64,000 bases of DNA, from contig NZ_JAVYJB010000006.1 in assembly GCF_032490495.1 (NCBI RefSeq), positions 62,001 through 126,000 of the forward strand. The letters are read 5' to 3'. Below are positions 24,231 through 33,802 of this stretch, in pieces; position 1 is the first letter of the stretch, and every line of letters starts with the position of its first letter. The notes below the pieces were generated by a model, which saw only the letters and a list, made by a program, of their open reading frames with translations, made no database searches and had not been told where the DNA came from. Both the position numbers and the translations under genes were made by a program. Origin of the DNA: Pilosibacter fragilis. GTDB lineage: Bacteria > Bacillota > Clostridia > Lachnospirales > Lachnospiraceae.

Positions 24231-25469
24231 TTACGATAATTCCGCAATCCTTGTAATCCCCACATATATGTGGGAAATCTTATACCATGTAGCAAAATCT
24301 ACCACTCCGGTCTGGGGAAGTCCAAAAATCGACTGGAATTTCCGAACAGCTTCCGCGGTAGCCGGACCATAGATCCCATCAGGGGAAATATCCGGAATTG
24401 CGGTATACACGCTGGAGATTGCATCTAACTGCTCCTGCAGCTGCCGCACCTTATCACCGGTGGCACCAATCTTCAGATCATATCCCGGCCACGATGCCGG
24501 GATGCCGGAGATCTGTTCTGCCGTATTGATATACATATCATCTCCATAAAAATTCCGCAGGATCTCGATGGGACTGTACCCCGCTTCTCCGAGCTCACAG
24601 CTGCCCCATTGCGTCATCCACCCCGGACACCGAACCTTCCGCCCGTCGCAGTATTGTGTCAGGATCGGCTGTTTCACTCCCGGGCGCGAAAGATAATTAT
24701 CAAAAATATCATCCACCACGACAGAGATGGGCTCAAAAATATTCCGCCCATAAATCCATTTATGATCATACGCGGTTGATGATGTGATCGTAAAATCATA
24801 TCCCTGATTGCGATACCATTCCGTATAGACACGATTTAACGTAAAGGACATGATCGCCAGCACATTCGCGACGATCGTGGAGCGGGGCCAGGTCGCGTAT
24901 ATCTCACTGGAGGCTACGTTTTTGATATAATCCCGATATGGGACATAATAGTTGGCTGCGGACGCGTTCGTTGGCACTCCGTCATGTACCACGACCGTCT
25001 GGGGGACGACCACTCTGGACAGAACGATCTCACCTGTCTCTATAACTGGCTTGATCTCGCTCTCCGCGATTTTTGGAAGGTAATCACCATAAAGTGTGTG
25101 ATCCGGAATCGTCACGGTCTCTATCTGCTCTCCGGCCGGGGCATTCGAAAGAGGCCGCAAACGAATCCCCTGGATCGCCGTCACGTCCGCCAGAACCTCC
25201 GTTCCTGAAACGACAAATGGCTCAAATCCCGGTGCTGTGATTCGGATCGTGTATTCTGCATATGGACGCTCCGTCTCCTCCGGTAACAATGAAAGCTCTA
25301 ACGGTGGTGCATCTAATGGAAGATTCTCCGTCTGTCCGGAACTGTTCGTTCTCGTCTCCTCAATAATTTCATCTGGTTCCTCCGTCCTTGCAATCACAAT
25401 ATCCGCATCCTGGATCGGAAAACTGTTCGCATCCGACACAACATCCACCTGCAAATATCCCTGTGCCAT
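24231..25469 (-). CDS. SpoIID-like / peptidoglycan-binding domain protein
   Basis: 412 residues without signal peptide. The N-terminal part (about 1-100) is a carboxypeptidase-regulatory/Cna-B-like beta fold (LQVDVVSDANSFPIQDADIV). The middle (about 160-320) resembles SpoIID/LytB-type proteins (VPYRDYIKNVASSEIYATWP, then ANVLAIMSFTLNRVYTEWY). The C-terminal 70 residues are a PG_binding_1 domain (LKIGATGDKVRQLQEQL, DGIYGPATAEAVRKFQ). Proteins of this composition occur in spore-forming Lachnospiraceae and probably act on cortex or spore wall. The enzymatic activity is inferred. GAGG precedes the ATG. Confidence 0.8.
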   Translation of the reverse strand: MAQGYLQVDVVSDANSFPIQDADIVIARTEEPDEIIEETRTNSSGQTENLPLDAPPLELSLLPEETERPYAEYTIRITAPGFEPFVVSGTEVLADVTAIQGIRLRPLSNAPAGEQIETVTIPDHTLYGDYLPKIAESEIKPVIETGEIVLSRVVVPQTVVVHDGVPTNASAANYYVPYRDYIKNVASSEIYATWPRSTIVANVLAIMSFTLNRVYTEWYRNQGYDFTITSSTAYDHKWIYGRNIFEPISVVVDDIFDNYLSRPGVKQPILTQYCDGRKVRCPGWMTQWGSCELGEAGYSPIEILRNFYGDDMYINTAEQISGIPASWPGYDLKIGATGDKVRQLQEQLDAISSVYTAIPDISPDGIYGPATAEAVRKFQSIFGLPQTGVVDFATWYKISHIYVGITRIAELS

Positions 25470-25710
25470 AATTTCCTCGCTCGATTGAATATCGTTCTAT
25501 TTTATGCAGCGGATGCACACCTGATACATTCCTACACTTATTTTCGACCTTTAAATGCAGAGTTTAAAACCAGCAAAGTTTTTCAGAAGATCTTCCTCCG
25601 GATATCCAATGCCAGCATCACGGCGTCCTGTAATATCTCGGACGTCAATATCGTTATTGTCCCCGCCGATGGCTCATCTGCTGAATAAATTTTGTTTTCT
25701 TATACCAAAA

Positions 25711-25748
25711 CAGGCATCCGGAAACTTAGATAAGCTTCCAAATGCCTG
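25711..25748 (-). terminator. Intrinsic terminator after the YtvI-like gene
   Basis: Minus strand CAGGCATTTGGAA / TTTCCGGATGCCTG followed by TTTT. The remaining 25470-25700 gap holds a 38-codon start-less frame (25583-25699, minus) and nothing else clear. Confidence 0.8.
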
Positions 25749-25765
25749 TCTCTTTTTCTTATTTT

Positions 25766-26875
25766 CTATCCTTCCATCAGCTTCCTGATCTCCTCTGCAA
25801 GAAGCTTCACATTCCTGATCAGGCCGTCAAATGCCCCATATCTGTAAAACCGGATAAACAGGATGCCGACCGGTACAGCGATGATCATTCCTGCAATACC
25901 GCGGAACTTGAAACCAAGATAGAGGAAGAATAGTGTTGCAAGCGGCGGAAGTCCCATGCTGTCACCGACGATCTTCGGCTGGATCACCTGACGGATGCCC
26001 TGTGTTAAAACATAGAGAACGATAAGGCTGAGCGCATAACCGTACTCCCCGGTAAAGAGCTTTACCACTGCCCAGGGAATCAATGCCGTTCCTGTACCGA
26101 ACATCGGCAGGAAATCCAGGATCGCGATCGCGATTCCAAGAAAAATTCCATATGGAACTCTGAGGAATAACATTCCGATCACCAACACCACTGCGACCAC
26201 GAACATGATCTTAAACTGCGCCAGAAAATACCCGCCGATCAACGTCCGGATATCGCTCTTCATCATCCGTCCATACTTGATCACAGGTTCCGGCATAACC
26301 TTCCCCACCGTCTCCACAAGCTTATCATGATCTGCGAGAAACAGGTAAGAAGAAAGAAATACAATGATCGTATTCACAAAGACCTCCGGCAGCGTCCGCA
26401 CTACGCGGCTGCCTGCGGAAGCCGCGATCTTCTGAACAAAATCGCCGATATATCCGCCCACATTCTCCAGCTCGGAAACGATCGTCATCTCTGTGTCTGC
26501 AGGAAGATACTTCAAAAGTCCCCCGATCCGCTCGCAGGCCAGATCGACCTCCTCCCGGATCGACGCATAAATTCCTGGCAGTGCCTGACCAAACTCCGTC
26601 ATTTCCCGGAACACCCAGGAAAACAGCGCATATATGCCAAAGATCACCAGGGCCAGCACACCTGCGATCAGAACCATCGAGCCGTGCCTGCGGACGATCT
26701 TCAGCCGCTTTTCAAAAAAGCGCACCACCGGATTTGCGATCGCTGCCACGATCCATCCGATCACAAACGGAAGAAAAAACATCACCAGCCTCAGTCCCCA
26801 GACACAGACCAGATAAACTGTGAGCAAAGGAACCAGAATATTTAAAATAATCCCTGCATACTTTCTAAAATTCAT
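25766..26875 (-). CDS. ytvI: YtvI-like sporulation integral membrane protein (AI-2E family)
   Basis: 369-residue polytopic membrane protein of the AI-2E transporter superfamily, matching the YtvI branch tied to sporulation in Firmicutes. There are two N-terminal membrane helices (about 8-48), one at 65-88, a soluble amphipathic segment, then a cluster from about 155 onward with FLSSYLFLADHDKL and the DFLPMFGTGTALIPWAVV and GLPPLATLFFLYLGFKFRGIAGM blocks typical of the family. The substrate of YtvI is unknown. It ends in a well-formed terminator and lies beside the spore-wall-like gene at 24231. Confidence 0.8.
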   Translation of the reverse strand: MNFRKYAGIILNILVPLLTVYLVCVWGLRLVMFFLPFVIGWIVAAIANPVVRFFEKRLKIVRRHGSMVLIAGVLALVIFGIYALFSWVFREMTEFGQALPGIYASIREEVDLACERIGGLLKYLPADTEMTIVSELENVGGYIGDFVQKIAASAGSRVVRTLPEVFVNTIIVFLSSYLFLADHDKLVETVGKVMPEPVIKYGRMMKSDIRTLIGGYFLAQFKIMFVVAVVLVIGMLFLRVPYGIFLGIAIAILDFLPMFGTGTALIPWAVVKLFTGEYGYALSLIVLYVLTQGIRQVIQPKIVGDSMGLPPLATLFFLYLGFKFRGIAGMIIAVPVGILFIRFYRYGAFDGLIRNVKLLAEEIRKLMEG

Positions 26876-27043
26876 TCCATGGACCTCCTAATCCTGTAAA
26901 AATCCTGCTGCATTCCATCCGCAGTATTTTACTCAGTCGATCCCCCTTTTTCAGTACTCCACATGATCTCATACGGCTTTACATGCTTTCAAACAAAGTC
27001 CGGCTAATGATCTGTACTCCTTTCACCGGTTTTCCCGCCATCA

Positions 27044-28240
27044 CTACTTACAAAGCCCGTACTCCTCTGCAATCTTCTTAAATGCCGGCAGAGACCTCTC
27101 GATCTGCTCATAGGACACACAGTAAGCCAGTCTCACGTACCCCGGACAAGCAAACGAACTGCCCGGAACTACCAGCACGTGATGTTTCTTCGCCACCTCG
27201 CAAAATTCCTTCTCGTTCTCCACCGGAGACTTCACAAACAAGTAAAACGCTCCATCCGGCTTCGCACAAGTAAATCCATACTCCGTCAGAGCGCCATAGA
27301 TCAGATTCCTGTTTTTCTCATAAGTCTCCAGATCCACCGTAACCTCATGCTCAATGCAATACTTGATCACCTTCTGAACCAGTGACGGCGCATTCACACA
27401 TCCGATCACCCTATTCGCGATCGTAGCCGCTCCGATCAGGGCCGCAGAATCATCCACCTCATCCGGAATCACGACATAGCCGATACGCTCACCCGGAACA
27501 GAGAGGGACTTACTGTAAGAATATCCCACAACCGCATTGTGATAATACTTCGTCACAAACGGAACCTCAATCCCGCCGTAAGCCAGCTCACGGTACGGCT
27601 CATCAGAGATCAGCACGATCGATGTGCCAAACTTCTTTTCCTTCTTCTCCAGGATCGCAGCCATAGCCTTGATCGTCGCCTCATCATACACAACACCCGT
27701 CGGGTTGTTCGGGTTGTTGATGATAACAGCCTTCGTCTTAGCAGTGATCTTCGCCTCAAACTCATCAAGCTTCGGCATAAACGTCTCAGTATCCGGAGAA
27801 ATGACCACAACATTTCCGTCATAGTTTCTCACATACGCATTATATTCCACAAAATACGGTGCAAACACGATAACCTCATCGCCCGGATTTAAAATGCTCT
27901 TTAAAATGATATTTAATCCGCTCGCCGCACCCACTGTCATGATCAGGTTCTTAAAGGAAAAATTCGTTCCGAACCGTTTATTTAAGGACTCTGCGATGGT
28001 CTGACGGACATCTTCATAGCCTGCATTGCTCATATATCCATGGAGTGTCATGAAATCCTCATTCTTCACCACGTCGAGGATCGCCTCTGTCACCTGCGGA
28101 ACCGGAACATTCGGGTTTCCAAGGCTGAAGTCATATACATTCTCCCTGCCGTAAACAGCAGCCATTCTTTTCCCTTCCTCGAACATTGCGCGGATCGCGG
28201 AATTATTAGCCATAAATGGTTTCATTTTTTCTGATATCAT
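27044..28240 (-). CDS. PLP-dependent aminotransferase, class I/II
   Basis: 398-residue fold-type I aminotransferase. Seen are YDFSLGNPNVPVP (substrate-binding N-terminus), the GAASGLNIILKS phosphate loop, NNPNNPTGVVY (binds the pyridoxal ring), ISDEPYRELAYG (Asp and Tyr), and the Schiff-base lysine in SYSKSLSVPGERIGY (about residue 240). The C-terminal arginine is in PGYVRLAY. Substrate is probably an aromatic, aspartate-like or alanine-type amino acid; not resolvable. Its ATG overlaps the stop of the upstream polymerase-like gene by 4 bp (ATGA), so it is last in the CdaA cluster. Confidence 0.93.
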   Translation of the reverse strand: MISEKMKPFMANNSAIRAMFEEGKRMAAVYGRENVYDFSLGNPNVPVPQVTEAILDVVKNEDFMTLHGYMSNAGYEDVRQTIAESLNKRFGTNFSFKNLIMTVGAASGLNIILKSILNPGDEVIVFAPYFVEYNAYVRNYDGNVVVISPDTETFMPKLDEFEAKITAKTKAVIINNPNNPTGVVYDEATIKAMAAILEKKEKKFGTSIVLISDEPYRELAYGGIEVPFVTKYYHNAVVGYSYSKSLSVPGERIGYVVIPDEVDDSAALIGAATIANRVIGCVNAPSLVQKVIKYCIEHEVTVDLETYEKNRNLIYGALTEYGFTCAKPDGAFYLFVKSPVENEKEFCEVAKKHHVLVVPGSSFACPGYVRLAYCVSYEQIERSLPAFKKIAEEYGLCK

Positions 28241-29559
28241 AGCTGTCTCCTCCGTCTGTTGTGTTTAATCTCTAAAAAAATTCCAAAGGCACCGGTCACC
28301 ACAAAGTAAAACCAGGTCGTAGGATTGGAATACCAGGTTGTAAAAAAAGAGAGCATAAAATAGAGCGCTCCCTGAGAATAGAATAGGTACCACGCCGGAT
28401 TTCTTCCCGGGTATGTCCTTGCAGAAAGCCATGCGGCAGCCGCTCCCAATACTGATGAAAACAGAAATACACCGGCAATTCCAAAATCATAATACGCGTC
28501 ATAGAAGAGTGTAACCGTAGTCAGCTCCTCCTTATTCACGTAGATCGGCCAGTCCACTAATGCAGGCTTTATAAACTTAAGCCCCGATAATGCCCAGAGC
28601 GGAAACATTCCCTTTAGTCCCATAGAATGGGCCGGAAGCTCCCGTACCAGACAGTCAAAATTGTCGTAATTGTTTGCAATATACATGTAAGGCTGCGTGA
28701 TAAAGATCGGCGTAGCCGCATTCTTCATCTCAAAGATTCCATTCAGATACGTCACATCATGGCTTCTGGCAATCGTTAAGATCACATAGAGTGGAACAAG
28801 TCCCGCCGCTGCCATGAAAAGATACCTGATTTTCCTGTATCCGCTGACGATCATAAATGTCAGCACTGCGAGAATCACCGCAAAGATCAGCTGAAATCTC
28901 GATACACAAAGCACCGGGATCAGGAGCGCGATCCCTGTCATAATGAGGGAAACGATTCTTTTCGCCTTCCCCATCTCCCTGTCATAGAACCATAACAGCA
29001 CTTCCATGGACGGGACCAGTACACATGACACCGTCACATAATGGACCCCGGAAATATGGAAATATGAGTAGGCATGCGGCACTCCCCGAAGGAGAAACGG
29101 CACATATCCCAACCGGAATGCCTCAAACAGAAAGGCAGTCAGGGACAGGATTGTCAGCCCGGTAAGTGCAATGAAAATTCTTGTCCCGTATCTCTCCGGG
29201 GTCTCCCCCGTAAACTTCAGGGAAAATCCATCTATTGTCTTTTTTTCCTTCTCATATCCAAATTTCTTTTCTGCCAGTGCGTACACATTCCAGAATGCCG
29301 CAAAAGCTACAAAAAAGCACGCCCAGGTCTCTAAACTCCAGTCCTTCTGAAGGTTTGACAGCTTCAGGCAGGAGATTCCTTCTCCTCCCACATAAAACAA
29401 GGAAAACAGTCCGCGGAGATGAAGCGGATTGCCGCTTTTCCCATATTCCCACAGATAAAGATATAGTGCTGCAAACATCAGTGACATTCCTGATAAGGTA
29501 AAATGGGCGCTGAATGCAAAAAGCATGGCAGCGCCGTAACAAATCACATAAACCAGCAT
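28237..29559 (-). CDS. Oligosaccharide repeat-unit polymerase-like membrane protein
   Basis: 440 residues with about 12 hydrophobic segments. The large extracytoplasmic loop (about 275-350, with YMYIANNYDNFDCLV and MFPLWALSGLKF) and the hydrophobic pattern resemble O-antigen/oligosaccharide repeat-unit polymerases of the Wzy type found in Clostridia. No glycosyltransferase partners are nearby, so the glycan is unknown, and a ligase or other envelope role is possible. The gene lies between hpr and the aminotransferase, overlapping the latter by 4 bp. Confidence 0.7.
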   Translation of the reverse strand: MLVYVICYGAAMLFAFSAHFTLSGMSLMFAALYLYLWEYGKSGNPLHLRGLFSLFYVGGEGISCLKLSNLQKDWSLETWACFFVAFAAFWNVYALAEKKFGYEKEKKTIDGFSLKFTGETPERYGTRIFIALTGLTILSLTAFLFEAFRLGYVPFLLRGVPHAYSYFHISGVHYVTVSCVLVPSMEVLLWFYDREMGKAKRIVSLIMTGIALLIPVLCVSRFQLIFAVILAVLTFMIVSGYRKIRYLFMAAAGLVPLYVILTIARSHDVTYLNGIFEMKNAATPIFITQPYMYIANNYDNFDCLVRELPAHSMGLKGMFPLWALSGLKFIKPALVDWPIYVNKEELTTVTLFYDAYYDFGIAGVFLFSSVLGAAAAWLSARTYPGRNPAWYLFYSQGALYFMLSFFTTWYSNPTTWFYFVVTGAFGIFLEIKHNRRRRQL

Positions 29560-29565
29560 ATCAGC

Positions 29566-29829
29566 CTACTCTCCGAGACCGCCATTGATCAGTTCCGTGA
29601 TCGTTTCCAGAGCTTCCTTTTCGTCCGCTCCCTCACAGATCAATTCGATCTCATCTCCGCACTTTACACATGCCCCCAGCACGCTCAGTACACTTTTTGC
29701 ATTAGCTGTTGTGTTTCCATATTCAAATTTGATCGAACTCTGAAACCGCAGTGCCTCCTTGCACAGAAGCCCTGCCGGTCTCAGATGAAGACCGGTTGGG
29801 TTTTCGATCGTAACTTTTTGCTTTACCAT
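29566..29829 (-). CDS. HPr-family phosphocarrier protein
   Basis: 87-residue HPr-like protein. The active-site histidine is in NPTGLHLRPAGLL (residue 15) and the regulatory serine region reads NAKSVLSVLG (Ser near 46), so both PTS phosphotransfer and HPr kinase control are possible. It differs from a stand-alone ptsH in its position between the YbbR-domain gene and a polymerase-like membrane gene. It may be a second HPr or a regulatory (Crh-like) copy; unlike Crh, it retains His15. Confidence 0.9.
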   Translation of the reverse strand: MVKQKVTIENPTGLHLRPAGLLCKEALRFQSSIKFEYGNTTANAKSVLSVLGACVKCGDEIELICEGADEKEALETITELINGGLGE

Positions 29830-29844
29830 AAGTATTTTTAACTC

Positions 29845-31284
29845 CTAATTTCGAAATATGGTCTGAAGACCTGTCGCCTGACGTGCTTCCGTCGTCTCCG
29901 GCGGGACGATCACCGCGTGTCTTGTCGCAGACGCAGCGGTCTCCCCCTCTGTCTCCGCCTCGCTGCTGCTCTCAGGGGCAGTTTCCGACGCTTTTGTTGT
30001 CTCTTTCTCAGTTGTCTCAGGCTCTGTCTCCGTCGCAGACTCCTGTTCCTTTGCGACAGTTACCGTACAGCTGGAAATTCCCAGCAAATCATAGGCAGAA
30101 TCAAGCTCCCTGTTAAGCGTCGGCTGAACCTGGTGGCTTCCCTCTCCCATTCCAGAGACATTCAGACTCAGGTCCTCAGCCGTAAGCTGCAGGCTGTCAA
30201 GTTCTTCCTGAAGCGCACGGATCCGGACTGTGACCGTTCCCGGGTCTGCCCGATAGCTGTAGGAGCTGTCCGCCCCAACATAACTGGCAGCGCTGATGCG
30301 GACCGTATATTCCCGTTCCTTCAACTGCTCCACCGTAAGTGTCACCGTGATCTCGGAACTGTCCTTCCCAGCCAGGGAAACTCCCTCCGGCAGATAATCA
30401 TTCAGATCAATAGTCTTCACGATATTTGCCCTCGCGCCGGAAACATCAAGCTCTTCCTTCGGGATCGTGATCGTATTTAAGGATGCCAGAGCGCTCTTTA
30501 ATCCGACCACCGGGACACTCTTAAGTCCGCACTCCACACCTGTGTAGCGATAACCGCCCGCCACCTCACCGGTGACATCGAAATCCAGGCTCAGATTCTT
30601 CACTTTCAGGATCTCCATGGTATAATCGACACTCTTGCAGTTACTGATCAGACGATCGCTGATCGTAATGCTGTTTTTGTTCGCGTCATAGAACTTCGGT
30701 TCCTCCGAATCGCTCCAATCCGCGTTCTTTCCGTCTAAGTTGATCTCGATTCCGACGCTGCTAATCTGTCCGATCAGGGATTCCGGACCTTCAACCGTAA
30801 GTGTCTCCGGTGACAGTGTCACCTTGCCAGTCTGGTAGCCGTCCTCAAGCATTCCCGTCGTCATGACGCCGATGGTAAATGTCTTCCTCTGAAGCGGTTC
30901 CGTCTCGATCTTGATCGTTCCCGTCCGGCTCACCGGCATGGAGACCAGGTATTCGGAGTGGTTTAGGACCTCGACCTTGATCGGGATCGCGCCTGTCACG
31001 GACCACATGTCTGTCATATCCGCGTACGCCCGGAAATCTGAGGAACGGATCCGATACGCATTTGTCGTCTTTACCTCATACTGAACTGTGGTTGTCGATT
31101 TTCCGACAACCGCATATGTCAGGTTGTTCTTCGTGAGGACGTCGCTGTTAATGATCTCTACTGGCACCTCCACAGTATCCGTCATGACCGGATCCGCCAC
31201 ATTGACGACCCCCAGCCAGACTAAAAAGGCACACAGGAAGGAAATCAGCAAAAGTCCCCATCGTCTATTCTGCTTTTCTTTCAT
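29845..31284 (-). CDS. cdaR: YbbR-domain protein, regulator of diadenylate cyclase
   Basis: 479 residues: one N-terminal membrane helix (about 9-27, LLLISFLCAFLVWLGVVNVADP), then an extracytoplasmic part with four YbbR repeats (repeated pattern of a strand ending in TVTV/TVEGPE, e.g. VTLSPETLTVEGPESL), and a disordered Thr/Glu/Ala-rich tail (about 410-470). CdaR binds and modulates CdaA in Firmicutes. Its start overlaps the end of cdaA by 20 bp, the usual cdaA-cdaR coupling. Confidence 0.92.
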   Translation of the reverse strand: MKEKQNRRWGLLLISFLCAFLVWLGVVNVADPVMTDTVEVPVEIINSDVLTKNNLTYAVVGKSTTTVQYEVKTTNAYRIRSSDFRAYADMTDMWSVTGAIPIKVEVLNHSEYLVSMPVSRTGTIKIETEPLQRKTFTIGVMTTGMLEDGYQTGKVTLSPETLTVEGPESLIGQISSVGIEINLDGKNADWSDSEEPKFYDANKNSITISDRLISNCKSVDYTMEILKVKNLSLDFDVTGEVAGGYRYTGVECGLKSVPVVGLKSALASLNTITIPKEELDVSGARANIVKTIDLNDYLPEGVSLAGKDSSEITVTLTVEQLKEREYTVRISAASYVGADSSYSYRADPGTVTVRIRALQEELDSLQLTAEDLSLNVSGMGEGSHQVQPTLNRELDSAYDLLGISSCTVTVAKEQESATETEPETTEKETTKASETAPESSSEAETEGETAASATRHAVIVPPETTEARQATGLQTIFRN

Positions 31285-32134
31285 TTTTATGCCATCCCTT
31301 CAAGAGTTTGAACGGGCCGGATACCGTCTCCTCCTCCGGCTTTGCAGCGATCGCAAGCTTTAACTCTTCCGGACTGTTGATCCTTCTGAGACTTCCGCCC
31401 TCCGCCAGGGATACCCGTCCAGTCTCCTCGGAGACTACAACGGTCAGGCTGTCCGTGTTCTCACTGATTCCAAGAGCCGCACGGTGTCTTGTTCCCAGGT
31501 CTTTGCTGATGCTCAGGTTATCAGAAAGCGGCAGATAACAGGTCGCAGAGGTCACGCGGTTTCCACGGATAATGATCGCGCCGTCGTGAAGAGGCGTATT
31601 GTGTTCAAAAATATTGATCAGAAGCTGGCTCGTGACGATTCCGTCCACCGGGATTCCCGTGCGTTCGATCTCCGGAAGCGGAGTGTCGCGCTCGATGACG
31701 ATCAGGGCTCCTGTCTTTACTTTTCCCATTTCAAAGGCCGCACGGGTAATCTCATTTACGGTCTTCTCTGTATATCCTTCCTGCTGTCTGGAATTCTCAG
31801 AAATAAAAAGGTCTGTGATGATATTTTTGCTTCCGAGCTGCTCCAGCGCTTTTCGAAGCTCCGGCTGGAAGATAATGATGAGGGCTGTCAATACGAGCTG
31901 GCCCATATGGTTGATGATCCAGGTGATCGTATTTAAATGGAGCATCGCCGCCAGCAGGTAAAAACCAACAATGATCATACCACCGCGGAGAAGCACTCCC
32001 GCTCTCGTCGACTTCACCCATAAAAGGACTTCATAGATCAGAACTGTGAGGATCAGAATTTCAAAAAGATTCGACAATGTGATCTTCGGAATAAATGTAA
32101 ACCAGGAATACATATTCCCAAGAAATTCTGTCAT
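31265..32134 (-). CDS. cdaA: Diadenylate cyclase
   Basis: Makes cyclic di-AMP from two ATP at the membrane. The ATG at 32132-32134 is chosen because GGAGG lies seven bases before it; this gives 289 residues. Three membrane helices occupy about 15-85, followed by a DAC (DisA_N) domain with the hallmark DGAIIIRGNRV and the RHRAALGISE motif, plus FQPELRKALEQLG before it. In Firmicutes c-di-AMP controls potassium transport and cell-wall homeostasis. It is preceded by two membrane-protein genes on the same strand, with a gap of only about 20 bp, and overlaps cdaR. Confidence 0.96.
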   Translation of the reverse strand: MTEFLGNMYSWFTFIPKITLSNLFEILILTVLIYEVLLWVKSTRAGVLLRGGMIIVGFYLLAAMLHLNTITWIINHMGQLVLTALIIIFQPELRKALEQLGSKNIITDLFISENSRQQEGYTEKTVNEITRAAFEMGKVKTGALIVIERDTPLPEIERTGIPVDGIVTSQLLINIFEHNTPLHDGAIIIRGNRVTSATCYLPLSDNLSISKDLGTRHRAALGISENTDSLTVVVSEETGRVSLAEGGSLRRINSPEELKLAIAAKPEEETVSGPFKLLKGWHKNERKAE

Positions 32135-32152
32135 TTTGTTACCTCCGTACAA

Positions 32153-33115
32153 TTATTCACGAGTTTCGTTCTTCTCATGTCTCACATTTTTTCTCGAATA
32201 AATCCGCTGTACCTTCACATCCGGTGCAGACACCGTGAGCTTCGGGACAGCTTTCACATAGTAATAGTAGTCATCGTCTTCATACTGCAGATACTCTGTT
32301 CTCGTATAATCCACCGCGAACACAAAGAACTGGTAGATCAGGGCGATCACCACCGATGCGACGATTCCAAAGATCATGGAACCTGCGGATACCGGAAGGT
32401 TGAAATTGAAATCACCGATAAAGATCACTGCAAGCTGTGTGATCACTCCCGCAACGATGGCGATGGACCAGGAGTAGTCTACTGAAAGATTTTTAAGGAT
32501 GAAGACCACAAGGATCGCAGCGGCAAATGCAGCCACCATGACCCACATCAGCTCATTTCCAAATACATTCTTTACGATCTGGATAAACCGGTCTGCCATC
32601 TCCGCCATCGAACTTCCCGTCAGTGTTCCCGCATTTTGCTTTAAATACATCAGAATATAGTAGATGCAGACACCGCTGCACACAGGAACGATGGACACAA
32701 GGCTTCCAGAAAGTCCTACCACAAGCGGCACCACATACGGAATCCGCAGGAAGAACAGTAACGGTGTCAGGAGAAGCAGATATCCGTCACCCGGCCGGAA
32801 TCCGTAGTAAAGGACGGTCACCGCCAGCACGAACACAAAGATGACCAGAGCGATCTCCAGAGACACCTGGGCAACATGGATCAGGATAAAAACACTGGCC
32901 AGAAACGCTGTCACTCCATATGGAATAAAGGAGGCAACCAGTCCCATCACCACCGGGATCAGCGGATTCTTAAGTTTCGACATAAAACCTACATTCGCGT
33001 TAATCAGCCAGAACGTAAGGAATCCCACCAGGAATTTTACGACCGGTACGATGTAAATATTATACTTTCCATAAAATTGTTTCAGTTTTTCCTTGAATAC
33101 TAAAAGTCCGATCAC
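32153..33115 (-). CDS. Conserved membrane protein of the cdaA cluster, unknown function
   Basis: 320 residues with about seven to eight membrane helices between 20 and 260, then a hydrophilic cytosolic tail rich in Tyr and Asp (ending with DDDYYYYVKAVPKLTVSAP and a basic KNVRHEKNE stretch). No family was recognised with confidence. It ends 18 bp before cdaA and begins 32 bp after the small membrane protein, so all are likely one transcript. The acidic/tyrosine-rich YEDDDYYYY patch is striking and could be a docking site. Function may relate to envelope sensing or c-di-AMP, by context only. Confidence 0.7.
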   Translation of the reverse strand: MIGLLVFKEKLKQFYGKYNIYIVPVVKFLVGFLTFWLINANVGFMSKLKNPLIPVVMGLVASFIPYGVTAFLASVFILIHVAQVSLEIALVIFVFVLAVTVLYYGFRPGDGYLLLLTPLLFFLRIPYVVPLVVGLSGSLVSIVPVCSGVCIYYILMYLKQNAGTLTGSSMAEMADRFIQIVKNVFGNELMWVMVAAFAAAILVVFILKNLSVDYSWSIAIVAGVITQLAVIFIGDFNFNLPVSAGSMIFGIVASVVIALIYQFFVFAVDYTRTEYLQYEDDDYYYYVKAVPKLTVSAPDVKVQRIYSRKNVRHEKNETRE

Positions 33116-33147
33116 TTACTCTTTTCCTCCCCGTTTTCCTTTGCAGG

Positions 33148-33534
33148 CTACTGGTCATATTTTTTATCAAGGCGCCGCAGCTTTGCCTGATAGATCTTCA
33201 GTCTTCCGGCTGCTTCGTCATAACGTCTCGAATAGATCTTCCAGGTCACAACAAGATATGCGAGAAGTCCCGCAGCATAGTAGAATACAAGGCGCACCCC
33301 GAGAGAGATCAGGTCATCCACCGCCATGACGTTGAGCAGATCATCGAACCGGTAAAGGACCCACAGCACCAGGCACAGGCACACGGTCAGCGAGTACGCG
33401 ATAAAAGACCGGATCAGATGGCTTCCAACGTAGTCGCTCTTGAAATACCGGTTTGCCGGGATGGATTCCTTCATCATTTTCTTTTCAAACATGGCGATAC
33501 CCGTCATCAGCCGGATCTTCTCCTCATTTAACAT
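33148..33534 (-). CDS. Small membrane protein heading the cdaA cluster
   Basis: 128 residues with two membrane helices (about 42-62 and 80-100) and a C-terminal coiled coil (AAGRLKIYQAKLRRLDKKYD). Not recognised. First gene of the minus-strand run that leads into cdaA-cdaR, with one long dispersed repeat lying in its upstream flank. The two-helix plus coiled-coil layout resembles small septum or envelope scaffold proteins, but no assignment is made. Confidence 0.65.
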   Translation of the reverse strand: MLNEEKIRLMTGIAMFEKKMMKESIPANRYFKSDYVGSHLIRSFIAYSLTVCLCLVLWVLYRFDDLLNVMAVDDLISLGVRLVFYYAAGLLAYLVVTWKIYSRRYDEAAGRLKIYQAKLRRLDKKYDQ

Positions 33535-33570
33535 GGCAGTCTCCTTTTTCCATCATTTAAAGCCCAGCAG

Positions 33571-33700
33571 CTGCACAATAGATCTGCACACTTGCTGCGC
33601 TGACCGTAAAAAAGTATGGGCTGGAAAGCAAAAATCCCATCGACAAAACCGATCCGGAATGGATTTTTGCTTGTAACTGCGAAGAATCTTAGCAGTTATG
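33571..33700 (+). repeat. Dispersed intergenic repeat, long copy A
   Basis: About 130 bp, aligned to the reverse complement of 42978-43110. Shared blocks in order are TTGCTGCGCTGACCGTAA, the GGGCTGGA region, GCAAAAATCCCATC, GGAATGGATTTTTGC and TTGTAACT. The internal arms GCAAAAATCC / GGATTTTTGC form a hairpin. Confidence 0.7.
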
Positions 33701-33802
33701 AAACAAATACCAATATAACACACTTTCCCGCGCTTGGCGAGACGAAGTCCCTACATTTATGAAAATTTTAAGGAAAATGTAACGGTTCCGGCAACAATTT
33801 TG

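Noticed and set aside
25583..25699. 38-codon minus-strand frame between the YtvI-like gene and the spore-wall-like gene
   Set aside because: Coding-like residues but no start codon or ribosome site, and it lies behind a terminator; too short to support as a gene.
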